From Incurvaria masculella (Eukaryota > Arthropoda > Insecta > Lepidoptera > Incurvariidae): a stretch of 64,000 bases of DNA. Numbering within the stretch: the stretch's first letter is position 1; each line of letters begins with the position of its first letter. Of the stretch, positions 34,628 through 45,078 are shown piece by piece. A model generated the notes under the pieces. That model ran no database searches. It was not told the DNA's origin and saw nothing but the letters and a program-made list of their open reading frames with translations. A program made the position numbers and the translations under genes. The stretch covers positions 5,602,501-5,666,500 of the forward strand of contig OX335651.1 of NCBI GenBank assembly GCA_946894095.1, written 5' to 3'.

Positions 34628-35169
34628 GGTGGCCCATCCCGCTCCACTCCCCATACAAAAGGGAAAAGAAGTTCACGCCCATATTTCTTGTGAGGGATCC
34701 CAAATTTTGCTCAAAATAGCTTTATTTGATCGAACTAGATGTCTGATGACCATTGGCATTGTAAAATTTTGTTTGGTTTCTAAGTTATAAGGTCCGAAAA
34801 TTCGAATTTTTCGCGCGTTTTATACAATAACTTTGGGGGTGGATTACGCAATGATAAAGTAAAAACATCTTAAAAAGATTAGTCATCAGACATAGCTTAT
34901 TTAATCAAGATTTATTATCTATTTGGTGTTTGTTAGATTTTTTACTTCAGCGGTCGTGGTTTACTTTTAGCTATAAGTTGATTTGAAATTAAAATTTTCG
35001 TAAATCTTACCAAATCATACACTATGCACATTGTCTTTTTTGTGGACATGTTGCATCTTCCTCATCACGGAGCCTGTCTTATTCTTTGAAACAGAGAAGG
35101 TCCCAGGGCGCAACAGCACGGTTTTGTACCGTGCCCGCGAATGAGTTAGTCCCGCCGGGTTGGGCCACC
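34628..35169 (+). mobile_element. TTAA-flanked MITE, copy 3
   Basis: 542 bp between TTAA at 34624-34627 and 35170-35173, same orientation as copy 1, with the same termini. Confidence 0.88.
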
Positions 35170-35635
35170 TTAAGCCCAAATACTCTAGAAAATCTGTTGA
35201 AAAGGTTCTTAAGACCATGTTAGATGCAGGCGCGCCGCCACCGCGGCTGTGCTGATACCGATTGGTCGAATGGAAGGCCTACCAACTGGTACCAGTATTT
35301 GCTTCGCACGAAAAGCGGCAGTCGTTGGTGCCTGCCGGCTGGTTTCTCCTGCTCGCAGCTTCTGATAATTCACTATGACAATTCACGGTTGCACATACAT
35401 ATACGCACAATCAAGTCTGCATGGCCGGCATTGCCTTTTGTCAAAAACGCGGCACTTATGCCGACATAAGCACACTAAAAACCACTAGCACTTCTTGTGA
35501 AGGTCATAAAAAGTTGTTAATCTTGCTAGCTCATTATCACAGAATACACTCCATCTGTCACACCACTGACAGACCAAATACCAAGACAACTCTAATGTTC
35601 CTGTAAACAAGTTTTCGTCAGGGGGTAGGTAAACG

Positions 35636-35938
35636 TAAAACCGGCCAAGTGCGAGTGGGACTCGCACAGGAAGGGTTCCGTACCATCTTACAGGATTTAC
35701 ATAAAAATAATATCATTTTTTGTATGGGCCCCCCCTTAGTTTTTTATAATTTTTTTATTTTACCTATTTGTTGTTATTGCGGCAAAACAAATACACACTT
35801 TGTGAAAATTTCAGCTGCCTACCTATTACGGTTCATGAGATACAGCCCTGTGACAGACGGACGGACGGACGGACGGACGGACAGCGGAAGCTTAGTAATA
35901 GGGTCCCGTTTTCACCCTTTGGGTACGGAACCCTAAAA
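35636..35938 (+). mobile_element. Family A element, full-length plus copy
   Basis: AAAACCGGCCAAGTGCGAGT at the start, GGGTTCCGTACCATCT, the GTTCATGAGATACAGCCCTG block, an uninterrupted GGAC microsatellite (35858-35882), AGCGGAAGCTTAGTAATAGG and GGTACGGAACCCTAAAAA at the end. It is the best-preserved copy in the window. Confidence 0.85.
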
Positions 35939-36975
35939 AGCAAGGTACAATAGACAACGATTCTAAATTGTTAAATACTACTAACACTGAGCTGTAAGTC
36001 ACGTACTTTCAAACACACAAAACCTTACACATCCTTACACTACGCACACACCCTCACAGATACACACACACCCTTAAAAATACTCTGCACTATTACGGAT
36101 TTTTATGTTGAAAACTATTAATTGGCATTATGTTTAGTTTTTAAAACCTGTTTTGTATTAGTTTTAAGCTGTTAGTTTTCCAAATAAATAAATAAATAAA
36201 CAAGTCTGCTATTTCGTAAATATAAATTAAAGTCATGAATTATTATTAAGAATGTGCCGGTACGGCCTTTCACTCAGCCATAGTAAAATACTTAAGGTCT
36301 CGTTCGGAGCTGCATCTTCTACTTGTAATAAACTATACTGTTTCTAGCGTTAGTTCTAGTAACATTGTGCACAAAAAGTAGGTACAGTTTATTACATGTG
36401 CATTTACATAAATTTCCCCTGTATCAGTAGGAGCCAGCTCTCGTCAAACAATACGAGACAACACCACAGACCGCACTTAGATAAACTGCGATTGCCATGC
36501 TCTTTCTCATGCACTAGAGGCAGCAGCATATTTTTGTAAGCTCATTTATTTATGTGCGATTAGCAAAATTACTGCAACCAGTTTGAAAGACAATCGAATT
36601 CATGATTAGTTGTGAAAATAACAGTGCCGTTAGATATATGTACTGTCTCGATGTGCTAATAGTTAGGACTGCCAGGTCCTTGTATGAAACCTAGTTCCCA
36701 TTCATCTATATCCATTAACCATTTATTTCCAGTTCCATAGAAAAACAATAAATACCCAAGACCTGTGCAAATGTAAGGTTAACATGTGCATTGCCAGCGG
36801 CGAGTTTTGACGTTTTGGTAATTTTATTACACACTTAGAAAAAATAAAGAAAACTTAATTTTATCCCTCACGACGATTCCTAATAAGTCAGTATTTTTTG
36901 TGTTCTGGTATCATTTAGAAAGGGACTGAGTCCCTTTTACGGCGCTATCTCCCTCGGATCGTTTTCCTCTCTTAA

Positions 36976-37517
36976 GGTGGCCCAACCCGCTCATTTCCCC
37001 ATACAAAAGGGGAAAGAAGATCACGCCTATATTTATTGTCAGAGATCCAAAATTTTGCTCTATATAGCTTTATTTGATTGAACTAGATGTCTGATGACCA
37101 TTGGCATTGTAAAATTGTGTTTGGTTTCCAAGTTATAACGTCCGAAAGTTCGGATTTTTAGCGCGTTTTATACAATTACTTTGGAGGTGGATTACGCAAT
37201 GATAAAGTAAGAACATCTTAAAAAGATTAGTCATCAGACATAGCTTGTTTAATCAAGATTTATGATCTATTTGGTTTTTGTTAGATTTTTTACTACAGCG
37301 GTCGTGGTTTACTTTTAGCTATAAGTCGTTTTGAAATTAAAATTTTCGTAAATCTTACCAAATCATACACTATGCACATTGTCTTTTTTGTGGACAGGTT
37401 GCATCTTCCTCATAACGGAGCCTGTCTTATTCTTAGAAACAGAGAAGGTCCCAGAGCGCAACAGCACGGTTTTGTACCGTGCCCGCAAATGAGTTGAGGC
37501 CGCCGGGTTGGGCCACC
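36976..37517 (+). mobile_element. TTAA-flanked MITE, copy 4
   Basis: 542 bp between TTAA at 36972-36975 and 37518-37521. The left terminus reads GGTGGCCCAACCCGCTCA and the right one CCGGGTTGGGCCACC. Confidence 0.88.
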
Positions 37518-38296
37518 TTAACACGGAATAATAATTTCGCGACCTTATTAATAAATTTATAAATTATAAAAGTTTAGTTGCATATAACATAGACTACTGA
37601 GTGCACATTTCAGTTACGTTACAAGTTCCTTGCACCAGCTATACTAGCCTAAACTCGAAGTTTGCCGAGCCACGTGTTGTTTGCGTCGTGGGTTCAAAAT
37701 CTTACTACAATATCGCACGAAATATATGTAAACTAATCCACTAGATCAGCGCTGTAATAGTTAGATGAAACTTAGAAAACTTACCATCAATTCTCACCCC
37801 AAACCAAAGTCTTCAAACATACACTCACCACTATCGGTTGAAACACCTCACAACTTTTCAAAGTAGTATCTCCTTTCTATCACGATATTATAAAACTGAA
37901 CTGAATGAAAACGAAAAAGGCGATTTACTAAACAAGACTCGTTTCTTCACCTTGGCGACAGAAGACAGCTCAAATGACAACAGATCTCAGCATTCTTATT
38001 ATATTTTGCCAGTCTCGAAATTAAAGGCTACATTTTAGGATTCAGTATTTACTATATTTCTGGTTTGTTAATGTCACCAATTTGAACTATTTTTTTATTG
38101 GTCTTTCTCTGTTTTTACACGACTTTCAGTCTAGGAAAAGCTTCAATTTTCATTTCTCTTCGGGGTTAGCTTACAAAGGTGTACCGTAAAACGCTTGCTG
38201 CGCCGTCAACATTCGGCTGTAGAAAAATCACACACATAGAAGGATGTTTTTTCACAAAGGTTGTTGATTCTACGGTTGACTCACGTTGATATTTTA

Positions 38297-38590
38297 AGCC
38301 TGGTATTCACCAAATGCTGATTTATTATATTATGATTTAAATAGACAATAGGCATGTATTACTAAAGTGCTGATTATCTTGCAGTGGTATTGATTACAAG
38401 CTGGGAAAATGGCCATTAATATGTGCCGATTAAATTAATCAACAGATAGGTTTAATTTTATTTTAATCGACACTTAAAGGGCCTACATTACTAAAGTGCT
38501 GATTATTTTGTACTGGTATCGATTGCGAGATAGGAAGAAAGGCCCTTTAATGTGAGGATTAAGGTAATCAGCACTTGGTGGAAGAGACCC
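38297..38590. mobile_element. MITE with CACCAA-TGCTGATT termini, copy 2 with internal duplication
   Basis: Related to 24003-24161, but longer: the block ATTACTAAAGTGCTGATTAT followed by TGGTATYGATT occurs twice (about 38360 and 38488), so part of the element is duplicated in place. The right end is AATCAGCACTTGGTGG. Confidence 0.7.
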
Positions 38591-39247
38591 TGAGTGAAAC
38601 AAAATGTTTGTTATGATAACTTAAATAATAATAAAAAAACAAACAAATACCAAACGATTATGTCATTTGAGAACGTGAAAATGGGAGCTATCATCGAATA
38701 TCGACATTTGCCATTGACTTAGGTAACCAAATGTTTGATCATACCTCACACATAAAAAAACCGATATCTTCCTAAATAAAATCCTACTTTATTCGTACCT
38801 ATTATCTGCAAACTTTCTCGAGAGAAAAATCTTCGCTTATTTTATTAAATTCACCAAGTCGTGTGACGTGTATTTTCTACCCTTACTAGAAAGCATTCTT
38901 GTTAATTACTTAACCAATCGCAATTAAAGTCACTGTACTTACCATTACATTTAATTGAATTAATGACTGTATCGTGACATTATTGAGGTCAAAATATTCT
39001 AACCGTATCGTGGTTGAAAAGCTGTGGTCCTTGCATTACCTGATAGAGGCAGGTTTGTGTTATCTATCTGGACTGGGAAGGCAGTCTCTTAAAGTACTAG
39101 TCCAAAGATTCCGCAATGCGAACAAGGTAAAGCCAGCAACTTTGTTTCGAATGTGCGAGTGTGCGCGAGCTACAAAGTCAGCACTTGCTTCACCGCAGTT
39201 CGATAGCCTGCGCCGGCGCTCAGGCATGGTAGAGTAAACGAGCAGTA

Positions 39248-39310
39248 GAAAACCGGCCAAGTACGAATCGGACTCGCACACGAAGGGCTCCGTACCATCG
39301 TACCGTTTGT
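39248..39310 (+). repeat. Family A 5' fragment
   Basis: Only the first ~60 bp are present (AAAACCGGCCAAGTACGAAT, AGGGCTCCGTACCATCG); the rest of the element is missing and other sequence follows. Confidence 0.7.
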
Positions 39311-39639
39311 TTGTATTTTTTTGTTATTATTTATTAATTAATAATGTATTTATCTTTTTTATTCTTTTTTATTTGCCTATTGGTTGTGGCTGGGGCGACT
39401 GCTAAACAACCTATTTAAAATTATGGTACAGTGAAAGTTTTGAATCCATAGGCACCCGAACTAGTTTTCATTGTCAGGTGCCAATGGCTTCTCCCATCAA
39501 GATAAAATATTATTTTTTTTATGCAGCGTTTTACTGATACCAGAATTAAACAACTTAAATACAAAATAGTACAAAATGTATACAATAAAACATTTGAGTT
39601 GAGGCATACGAAACACAATCGTATGGTAAAATATAGTTG

Positions 39640-39770
39640 AGTGTAGATGTATGTGTATGTGTGATTGTGAGAGAGGGTGTGTGGGGGGTGAGAGGGTGTG
39701 TGGGGGGGAGAGGGTGTGGGTGTGTAGGCGTGCAAAGCGTTTGTGAAGTGTACGTGTTTGCGGAAGCGGA
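39640..39770. repeat. G-rich GTGTGTGGGGGG minisatellite
   Basis: A plus-strand run of GAGAGGGTGTGTGGGGGG-type units, then GTGTGGGTGTGTAGGCGTG. Several G-tracts of three to seven make a G-quadruplex possible. The long minus frames across it (Pro/Thr/His-rich) come from this low-complexity DNA. Confidence 0.8.
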
Positions 39771-40019
39771 AGAAACGTATGCGAAAGTGTATTTATAAAA
39801 AAACATAAGTTGCGGATGCGATTTTTGGCTCGCAAGCACCGATATTCGTTATCAGGATTCCTAGTGGTTGACTTAAATTGCCCTCGTATCGCCCAATTAT
39901 TTTTTTAGGCACACGTAATGAGAAGCACGTTTTTTTGGGGATAATTATTATATTTACGTATTTTTAAATCGAGAGGTCCCTAAGTAAAAGGTCAACACTA
40001 TGTGTAAAAACATTGAACA

Positions 40020-40158
40020 TTACCTTACATCCAGTTCAAGGAAGCCGTGCATTATAAGGAAAATCCTGGCATGGCACCTAGTTTCCATGTGATGTGTTTG
40101 GCTTATATCATGACATTCGGTGCGGTATTAGAAATATATGTCCAGTTCCATAAATAAA
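40020..40158 (+). mobile_element. SINE 3' fragment
   Basis: It carries the 3' blocks of the SINE: CATCCAGTTCAAGGAAGCCG, AAATCCTGGCATGGCACCTA, GTGATGTGTTTGGCTTATAT and GGTGCGGTATTAG. Confidence 0.65.
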
Positions 40159-40167
40159 CCGTTTTAA

Positions 40168-40352
40168 AAACATTTAACCGACTTTAATCACTAATATTCT
40201 TTCACAAAATGTTTAAAAGGACCATCCCTGAGATATAACCTACTGATTAGAAAAAGAATTATTTAAATCGGTCGACGATTTGCGGGGATATCGATTAACA
40301 TGCATACAAAAAAGACGAATTGAGAACCTCTTCCTTTTTTGAAGTCGGTTAA
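40168..40352 (-). repeat. CGACTTCAAAAAAGG repeat, copy 2
   Basis: Reverse relative of 24594-24780: it starts AACCGACTTTAATCACTAAT and ends TTTTTTGAAGTCGGTTAAAA, with CCTGAGATATAACC inside. Confidence 0.65.
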
Positions 40353-41009
40353 AAGCCGTTTACAGTTTTCTCAAATCGATTTACAATAAGATTACATTTG
40401 GTCTAATTTCGCATTAACTAATGTTGTTTGGAATTGTGTTTGGTACTTAACCAATATCAATTACAATAACCTAAACCATGCCAACGAAAAACGGCAGTGA
40501 CAACATTTTCAATAAAACTGTCTATGAATAGACCTAATTTACGAACCAGATTAATTACTCCAGTCCTTGTTTACTTCATATCCAGTAAACCTACTGATAT
40601 TTTCTTCCTCTCGTGAATGAATGGAGTCAGTTACCTGCCTCCACGCCGTCATTCGACGCAAGCACGTGTGGTGTGGGGACAGACGCCGTGCCGTGAATCA
40701 GGTCCGTGATTGGCGATAGCATGCCTTTTGATGCGGAATTACTTGTTCATGAAACACGGGCATTAGGTGCCCTGAGGAGTGTCAGCAACAACTAGCTTTT
40801 CGTAAAAATATAAATTATAAATAATAAAAGTAAATATACTTTGGTTTTTGTTTTTTCTTCCGGAAGATTTTCAGATTCTTAAAAGTGGAACTAAGTTATT
40901 GATTCCATTTTTTTAATAATTTGTGTATGTTTTGAGATAGAAATGATATTCATAGCTGTTTAAAGTTAAATAAATACATAAAATATGAAAAAAAAACCTG
41001 AGCTACAAG

Positions 41010-41225
41010 TCAAATACGGGCTACATTGACCTGGATAGAAAACACGGACTATTTTCATTGCTGCATCGACCATCTTTCATTCAATACCATGGCACCAACC
41101 CCGGCGTCATTAGCCCGACTACCTAGTAGGACTCCCCAGTTTTACGTGGAATCTGAACAACGGCCAGCCACCTACGAACGGTCACCCATTCAGAACTCGA
41201 CCACGCCCAATTTTGCTTGACCTTA
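41010..41225 (-). mobile_element. SINE fragment
   Basis: It shares GGGCTACATTGACCTGGAT, ATTGCTGCATCGACCAT, ATTCAATACCATGGCACCAA and CAGTTTTACGTGGAATCTGA with the family. Confidence 0.65.
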
Positions 41226-42139
41226 ATTATGGAACACTGAGGCATCTAGTCACCTGGCTTGGCCGGACAGCAGCACACAAAAAACATTACCTGTGCATTC
41301 TAACACCCTCAGCGGCTGACGGAAGAAGATTCTTACTGCATATGCTGACAAATCACGGTAGACGGAAGGTTCTTGCTGCATAAGCTGACAAAGCTTCACG
41401 AGTGGAATCACCTTTTGAGAATAAGACGATAAACTATGTAATGTAATAGTAATTTGAAATTATTGCATTGCTAAGTGCAATCGTTTTAATTACACAGCAA
41501 TTACCTAGTATCGAGAGAAACTGAATTCGAAGAAATTAGCAACGATTATTGCTTTATTCTTGCAGATAATCGCCGTTACTGTTATGAAATATAGCAGCAT
41601 GAATAGAACTGAACACGAATGACTGAGCGTACATTTATCACCAAAGGCCCATAGTAGGTATATTTATACATGATTGTAACACCCATTTACCAAGTTTTCA
41701 CTTTCATTAATTTAATAAAATGCAACGGCTGGTGTCTATGTCTTGCTGTCTTTCTCTCTGTCCGCTTATAACTTGAGAACTACTCACCAGATTTCGCGGT
41801 TTATGTTAAGTTTTTTTCCCAACATTATAGGCTACTTGATTACTTTCACGCTAAATTAACAGGGGGGCAGTATGGTTAGATTGAGAGAAATCTTTGAAAA
41901 CCAATGGTTTTGGAAAAAAAATGCTAGTCGTCGAATGGTAAAAATTTCACCCATGTGAGCAAGCCACTAGTCAACGTGTAGTGCTGTTCAAAACAAATGG
42001 AACATCTTTCCACATTTAAGTTCACTTTAATTGTTAACATTCTAATTTGAAACATTTATTAAATGGAACTGTGGTACAGATCAATATTAATGTGCTACTA
42101 TAATATTAGCATAACACACTGCGTTCTTTCTAAAGGAAT

Positions 42140-42260
42140 TAGGTTGCATGCCAGGACATGTCCCTTATGAAAGCTGGATGGAAAAGACGGACTTTGTTTT
42201 ATCCAATGCGATGGGACCATGCCAACCCTCTAGCAAGTGGGAAGGTTGGCAAAGCTTCTA
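42140..42260 (-). mobile_element. Degraded SINE fragment
   Basis: AGGTTGCATGCCAGGACATG, GCTGGATGGAAAAGACGG and CCAATGCGATGGGACCA match the SINE but with gaps. Confidence 0.45.
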
Positions 42261-43137
42261 GAGCCACATTACGCGCTCAGCCTTTCGGAATTTAAGGCTC
42301 AGTACTACGCTAGGTGACACTCATTTATTCGTTAATTTCTCTTCCCTTATTCATAGAATGCTCATTGTCCTTCGAGTTACTCACTTTGTACCTGTACATA
42401 GAATAAAACGATTCTTAACAATAGTAAAATTTTATTAAGAGCCAACTTCACAACAACAAAATAGGGTACACTAAACTCTAGCACGCGCAAACCAAATCCT
42501 TCTATAGTACACATACAACACGGATGGCCTTTGAATGGGAGTCATGCGAATAAATGGCATTCCATCTCTGTCTTATACACTTTTGTTCTCCTTTAAAGAC
42601 AATACATTTCTCTGTTGCAGAGTTACTACAATAAAATACAATTTCTCATAATTTATTACCAACATTCGTATGATTACACAGCTGTAGACATTGTGCGTAG
42701 ATTTGCACTTTACATTTCCACTACAGCAGACTCGGGAGCAGTGTTATATTTATTGAGATATGGTACATTTTCAATGTAACCTAAGTTAAATAGTATTAAG
42801 AGGATTTTTCCGTGCGTGCATGAAAATGTTTTGTGTCAGAAAAATACAAACACATATTTACGTTAACCGCATGTTGAAGGATACACTTTCGGTTAACAGT
42901 AAAAATTAATGGTGGTTAAATACTACCTTTCAATTTTGTTATAGTTAGGTTAACACAGTAAATAATGGATAATATCAATTATGTTTGAATGTGTCAGCCC
43001 TATAATTGTAGCCAGAAGTGTATCCTTTTTACTTTGGTCTACTGTACATACAGAAAATGCAAGCGAATAAGTCATAGAAAAGTCATGATAACCATAAACT
43101 TTTCTTTCTCCTGCTAAACTAGCGCATGGTTTATTTT

Positions 43138-43465
43138 TGTAACTTGAAATGAATAGCAGGACCGCATTACATAGGAACTAGATGCCATGCCAGGACATAC
43201 CTTATAATGCACAGCTACATTAAATTGGTTGGCAAACACGGATTATTTTCATTGCCGCTTTGACTATCGTTCTTTCAATGCGATGGAAACAACCAGGGCG
43301 CGATTTACGCTACCGCCTAGTAAGTAAGAAACCTACAGACTTATGTAGAATCCGAATGACGAACAACCAATCTCTTAGTGGCCTATTACGACGTGCACGG
43401 GAAGAAACGCAGCGGGACCACTTGAATGCTGAGCCAAGTTTAGAAAAGAGCCATATTGATGCTGA
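43138..43465 (-). mobile_element. tRNA-headed SINE, minus copy
   Basis: It includes ACTAGATGCCATGCCAGGAC, ATTGCCGCTTTGACTATCGT, CGCTACCGCCTAGTAAGTAA and GTAGAATCCGAA. The plus frame at 43260-43553 lies in this repeat and is not a gene. Confidence 0.65.
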
Positions 43466-43609
43466 TCAGCGGGCCGAGCACCGAAATTGTTACTTGCCAT
43501 GCACAGAATACGATCACAGGTACGTCAAAGGTAGACTGAAGACCCAAGTCTGATTATGATTAAGTTTAACTTTCGCTTAACTTATTCGGAAAGAAACGGT
43601 GGCGCCGGA

Positions 43610-43745
43610 GATTAAAATTTAATCGGAAGATTTTGAAAATAATCTGAAAGAGGTTTGCGGTCAAGACATTCGTCAGAAGCAGGATTGAAACTTAAATTAA
43701 TGAGATTACGGTACTACCGTATCCATTAGATATTTGAAATTATCA
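43610..43745 (-). mobile_element. Headless copy of the tRNA-Thr-like SINE
   Basis: It shares AGATTTTGAAAATAATCTGA, TCAAGACATTCGTC, GAAGCAGGATT, then AACTTAAATTAATGAGAT and GTATCCATTAGATA with 53395-53655, but the tRNA-like head between them is deleted. Confidence 0.65.
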
Positions 43746-44149
43746 ATGAGTAAGGTATCAAAGAGGCACCGCCCTTATAGTATTCTTTTTTACTATTATT
43801 TTGTTAATCAAAATATCTCTTAGGTGTTCCAAAATAAACTTGCAATGCTTTGCTACAAAACATCAATAAACGCAGTATGAAGATAGACTTAATGGAAGAC
43901 GTGGTTTTTCCATTGTTAAAAATTATGGCAAATGCCTACCCTCCCCTTCACAGGATGGCACTAGTGTAATCCAGGAGGGTGCATTTATTAAGAGGGTTAA
44001 ATGAGCCTTCTGACCAAAGTGCTGGCGGTTTGCCGACGCTTCTTTTCCCTGTGTAGGGTCTCCACATCAAGACTTCAGTGCTCCATCTCTGCGACATACA
44101 TGACCTGCCCACTGCCACTTGAGTTTAGCAACCCTATGCATGACGTCAG

Positions 44150-44310
44150 TGACCTTAGTGCTTTGGCGTATCGGCGTTGGTCAGACGATATACGTCAGAC
44201 AACAGGTGACAACTGGCGAAGAAAAACAGGAGACCGAACAACTTGGCGAAGTCTGGGGGAGGCCTACGTCCAGCAGTGGACAACAAAAGGCTGAAGAAGA
44301 AGAAGATATG
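44150..44310 (+). pseudogene. LINE ORF C-terminus with GAA tail
   Basis: The plus-strand frame reads RRWSDDIRQTTGDNW, then DRTTWRSLGEAYVQQWT before a stop at about 44294. A W-x-DDI ... W ... DR ... W ... EAYVQQWT ending is one I know from endonuclease/reverse-transcriptase LINEs of Lepidoptera. It is followed by (GAA)n, a simple 3' tail. Only the last ~45 codons are present, so this is a 5'-truncated insertion. Confidence 0.65.
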
Positions 44311-44863
44311 AGCCTTGGGAAATTTTACTCCAATTCAATGATGCAGTTAAAATTAGTGCCGAGGAAAAAAAAAGATTGTTCTTGGTTTAAAAAACTTCTT
44401 TAAATGCAATTAATTCGATTTTCGCAAGAACATGTAGAAACACTTGAAAGAAAATTATAAATTAACCTTAATTAGAGCACTATTTTCATCACATGTTACA
44501 CACAATTTTCGGAAGAAAGCAGAAACACCCGATCACCTGTACTTAAAACGTAATATGACGTTCATCACACATATTTACATGAATACAATGTAGTTAGGCT
44601 TTTTTATTCTTTAAAAAAACATTTTTTCTTACAAAGATACTTCGTACTGAAATAGACATTCCTACGCAAAGATTCCCTTACACAAATCCACGTGTTCGCA
44701 TGTATGACAGCTCTTTAATCGGAACTACCTATGTACAGCAGGCTGCACGGTAAACTCACACCTTGAACATTGACCTTTTGAAGCTGCAGCAGATGTTGTT
44801 GTGATGTATGTTCGCGAATTTTTGCATCATTACAATAAAAGAAGAAGGAATTCCCGAGACCGG

Positions 44864-44869
44864 TTTATT
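44864..44869 (-). terminator. BCKDHB poly(A) signal
   Basis: AATAAA on the minus strand, about 69 nt after the stop codon at 44938-44940; the first canonical signal downstream of the gene. Confidence 0.75.
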
Positions 44870-44937
44870 TCATGGTCAACATCAATATGTCCTAGGGATC
44901 CAGTCTCCAGTTGCGGTGTAACGACGTGAGAGTCCGT

Positions 44938-45078
44938 TCAGTACTTGAGGAGTTGCACGACGGCTTCGAAGCAGCGCCACTTGTCGGGAAGGTAGAAGGG
45001 CTCGAAGACGTGCGGGAAGGGAGCGTCCCAGCCGGCCACGCGCTGCACCGGCGCCTCCAGGTGGAGGAAACACTCCTC
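44938..45078 (-). CDS. BCKDHB: BCKDHB exon 8 (stop)
   Basis: 141 nt, residues 318-363 and [37 protein letters not shown], ending VVQLLKY. Acceptor GCTCAG|GAG. Very GC-rich third positions, so other frames stay open and mask the real one. Confidence 0.95.
   Translation of the reverse strand, partial: EECFLHLEAPVQRVAGWDAPFPHVFEPFYLPDKWRCFEAVVQLLKY

Noticed and set aside
39421..39839. Three minus-strand Pro/Thr/His-rich frames
   Set aside because: They are translations of the GTGTGTGGGGGG low-complexity tract.
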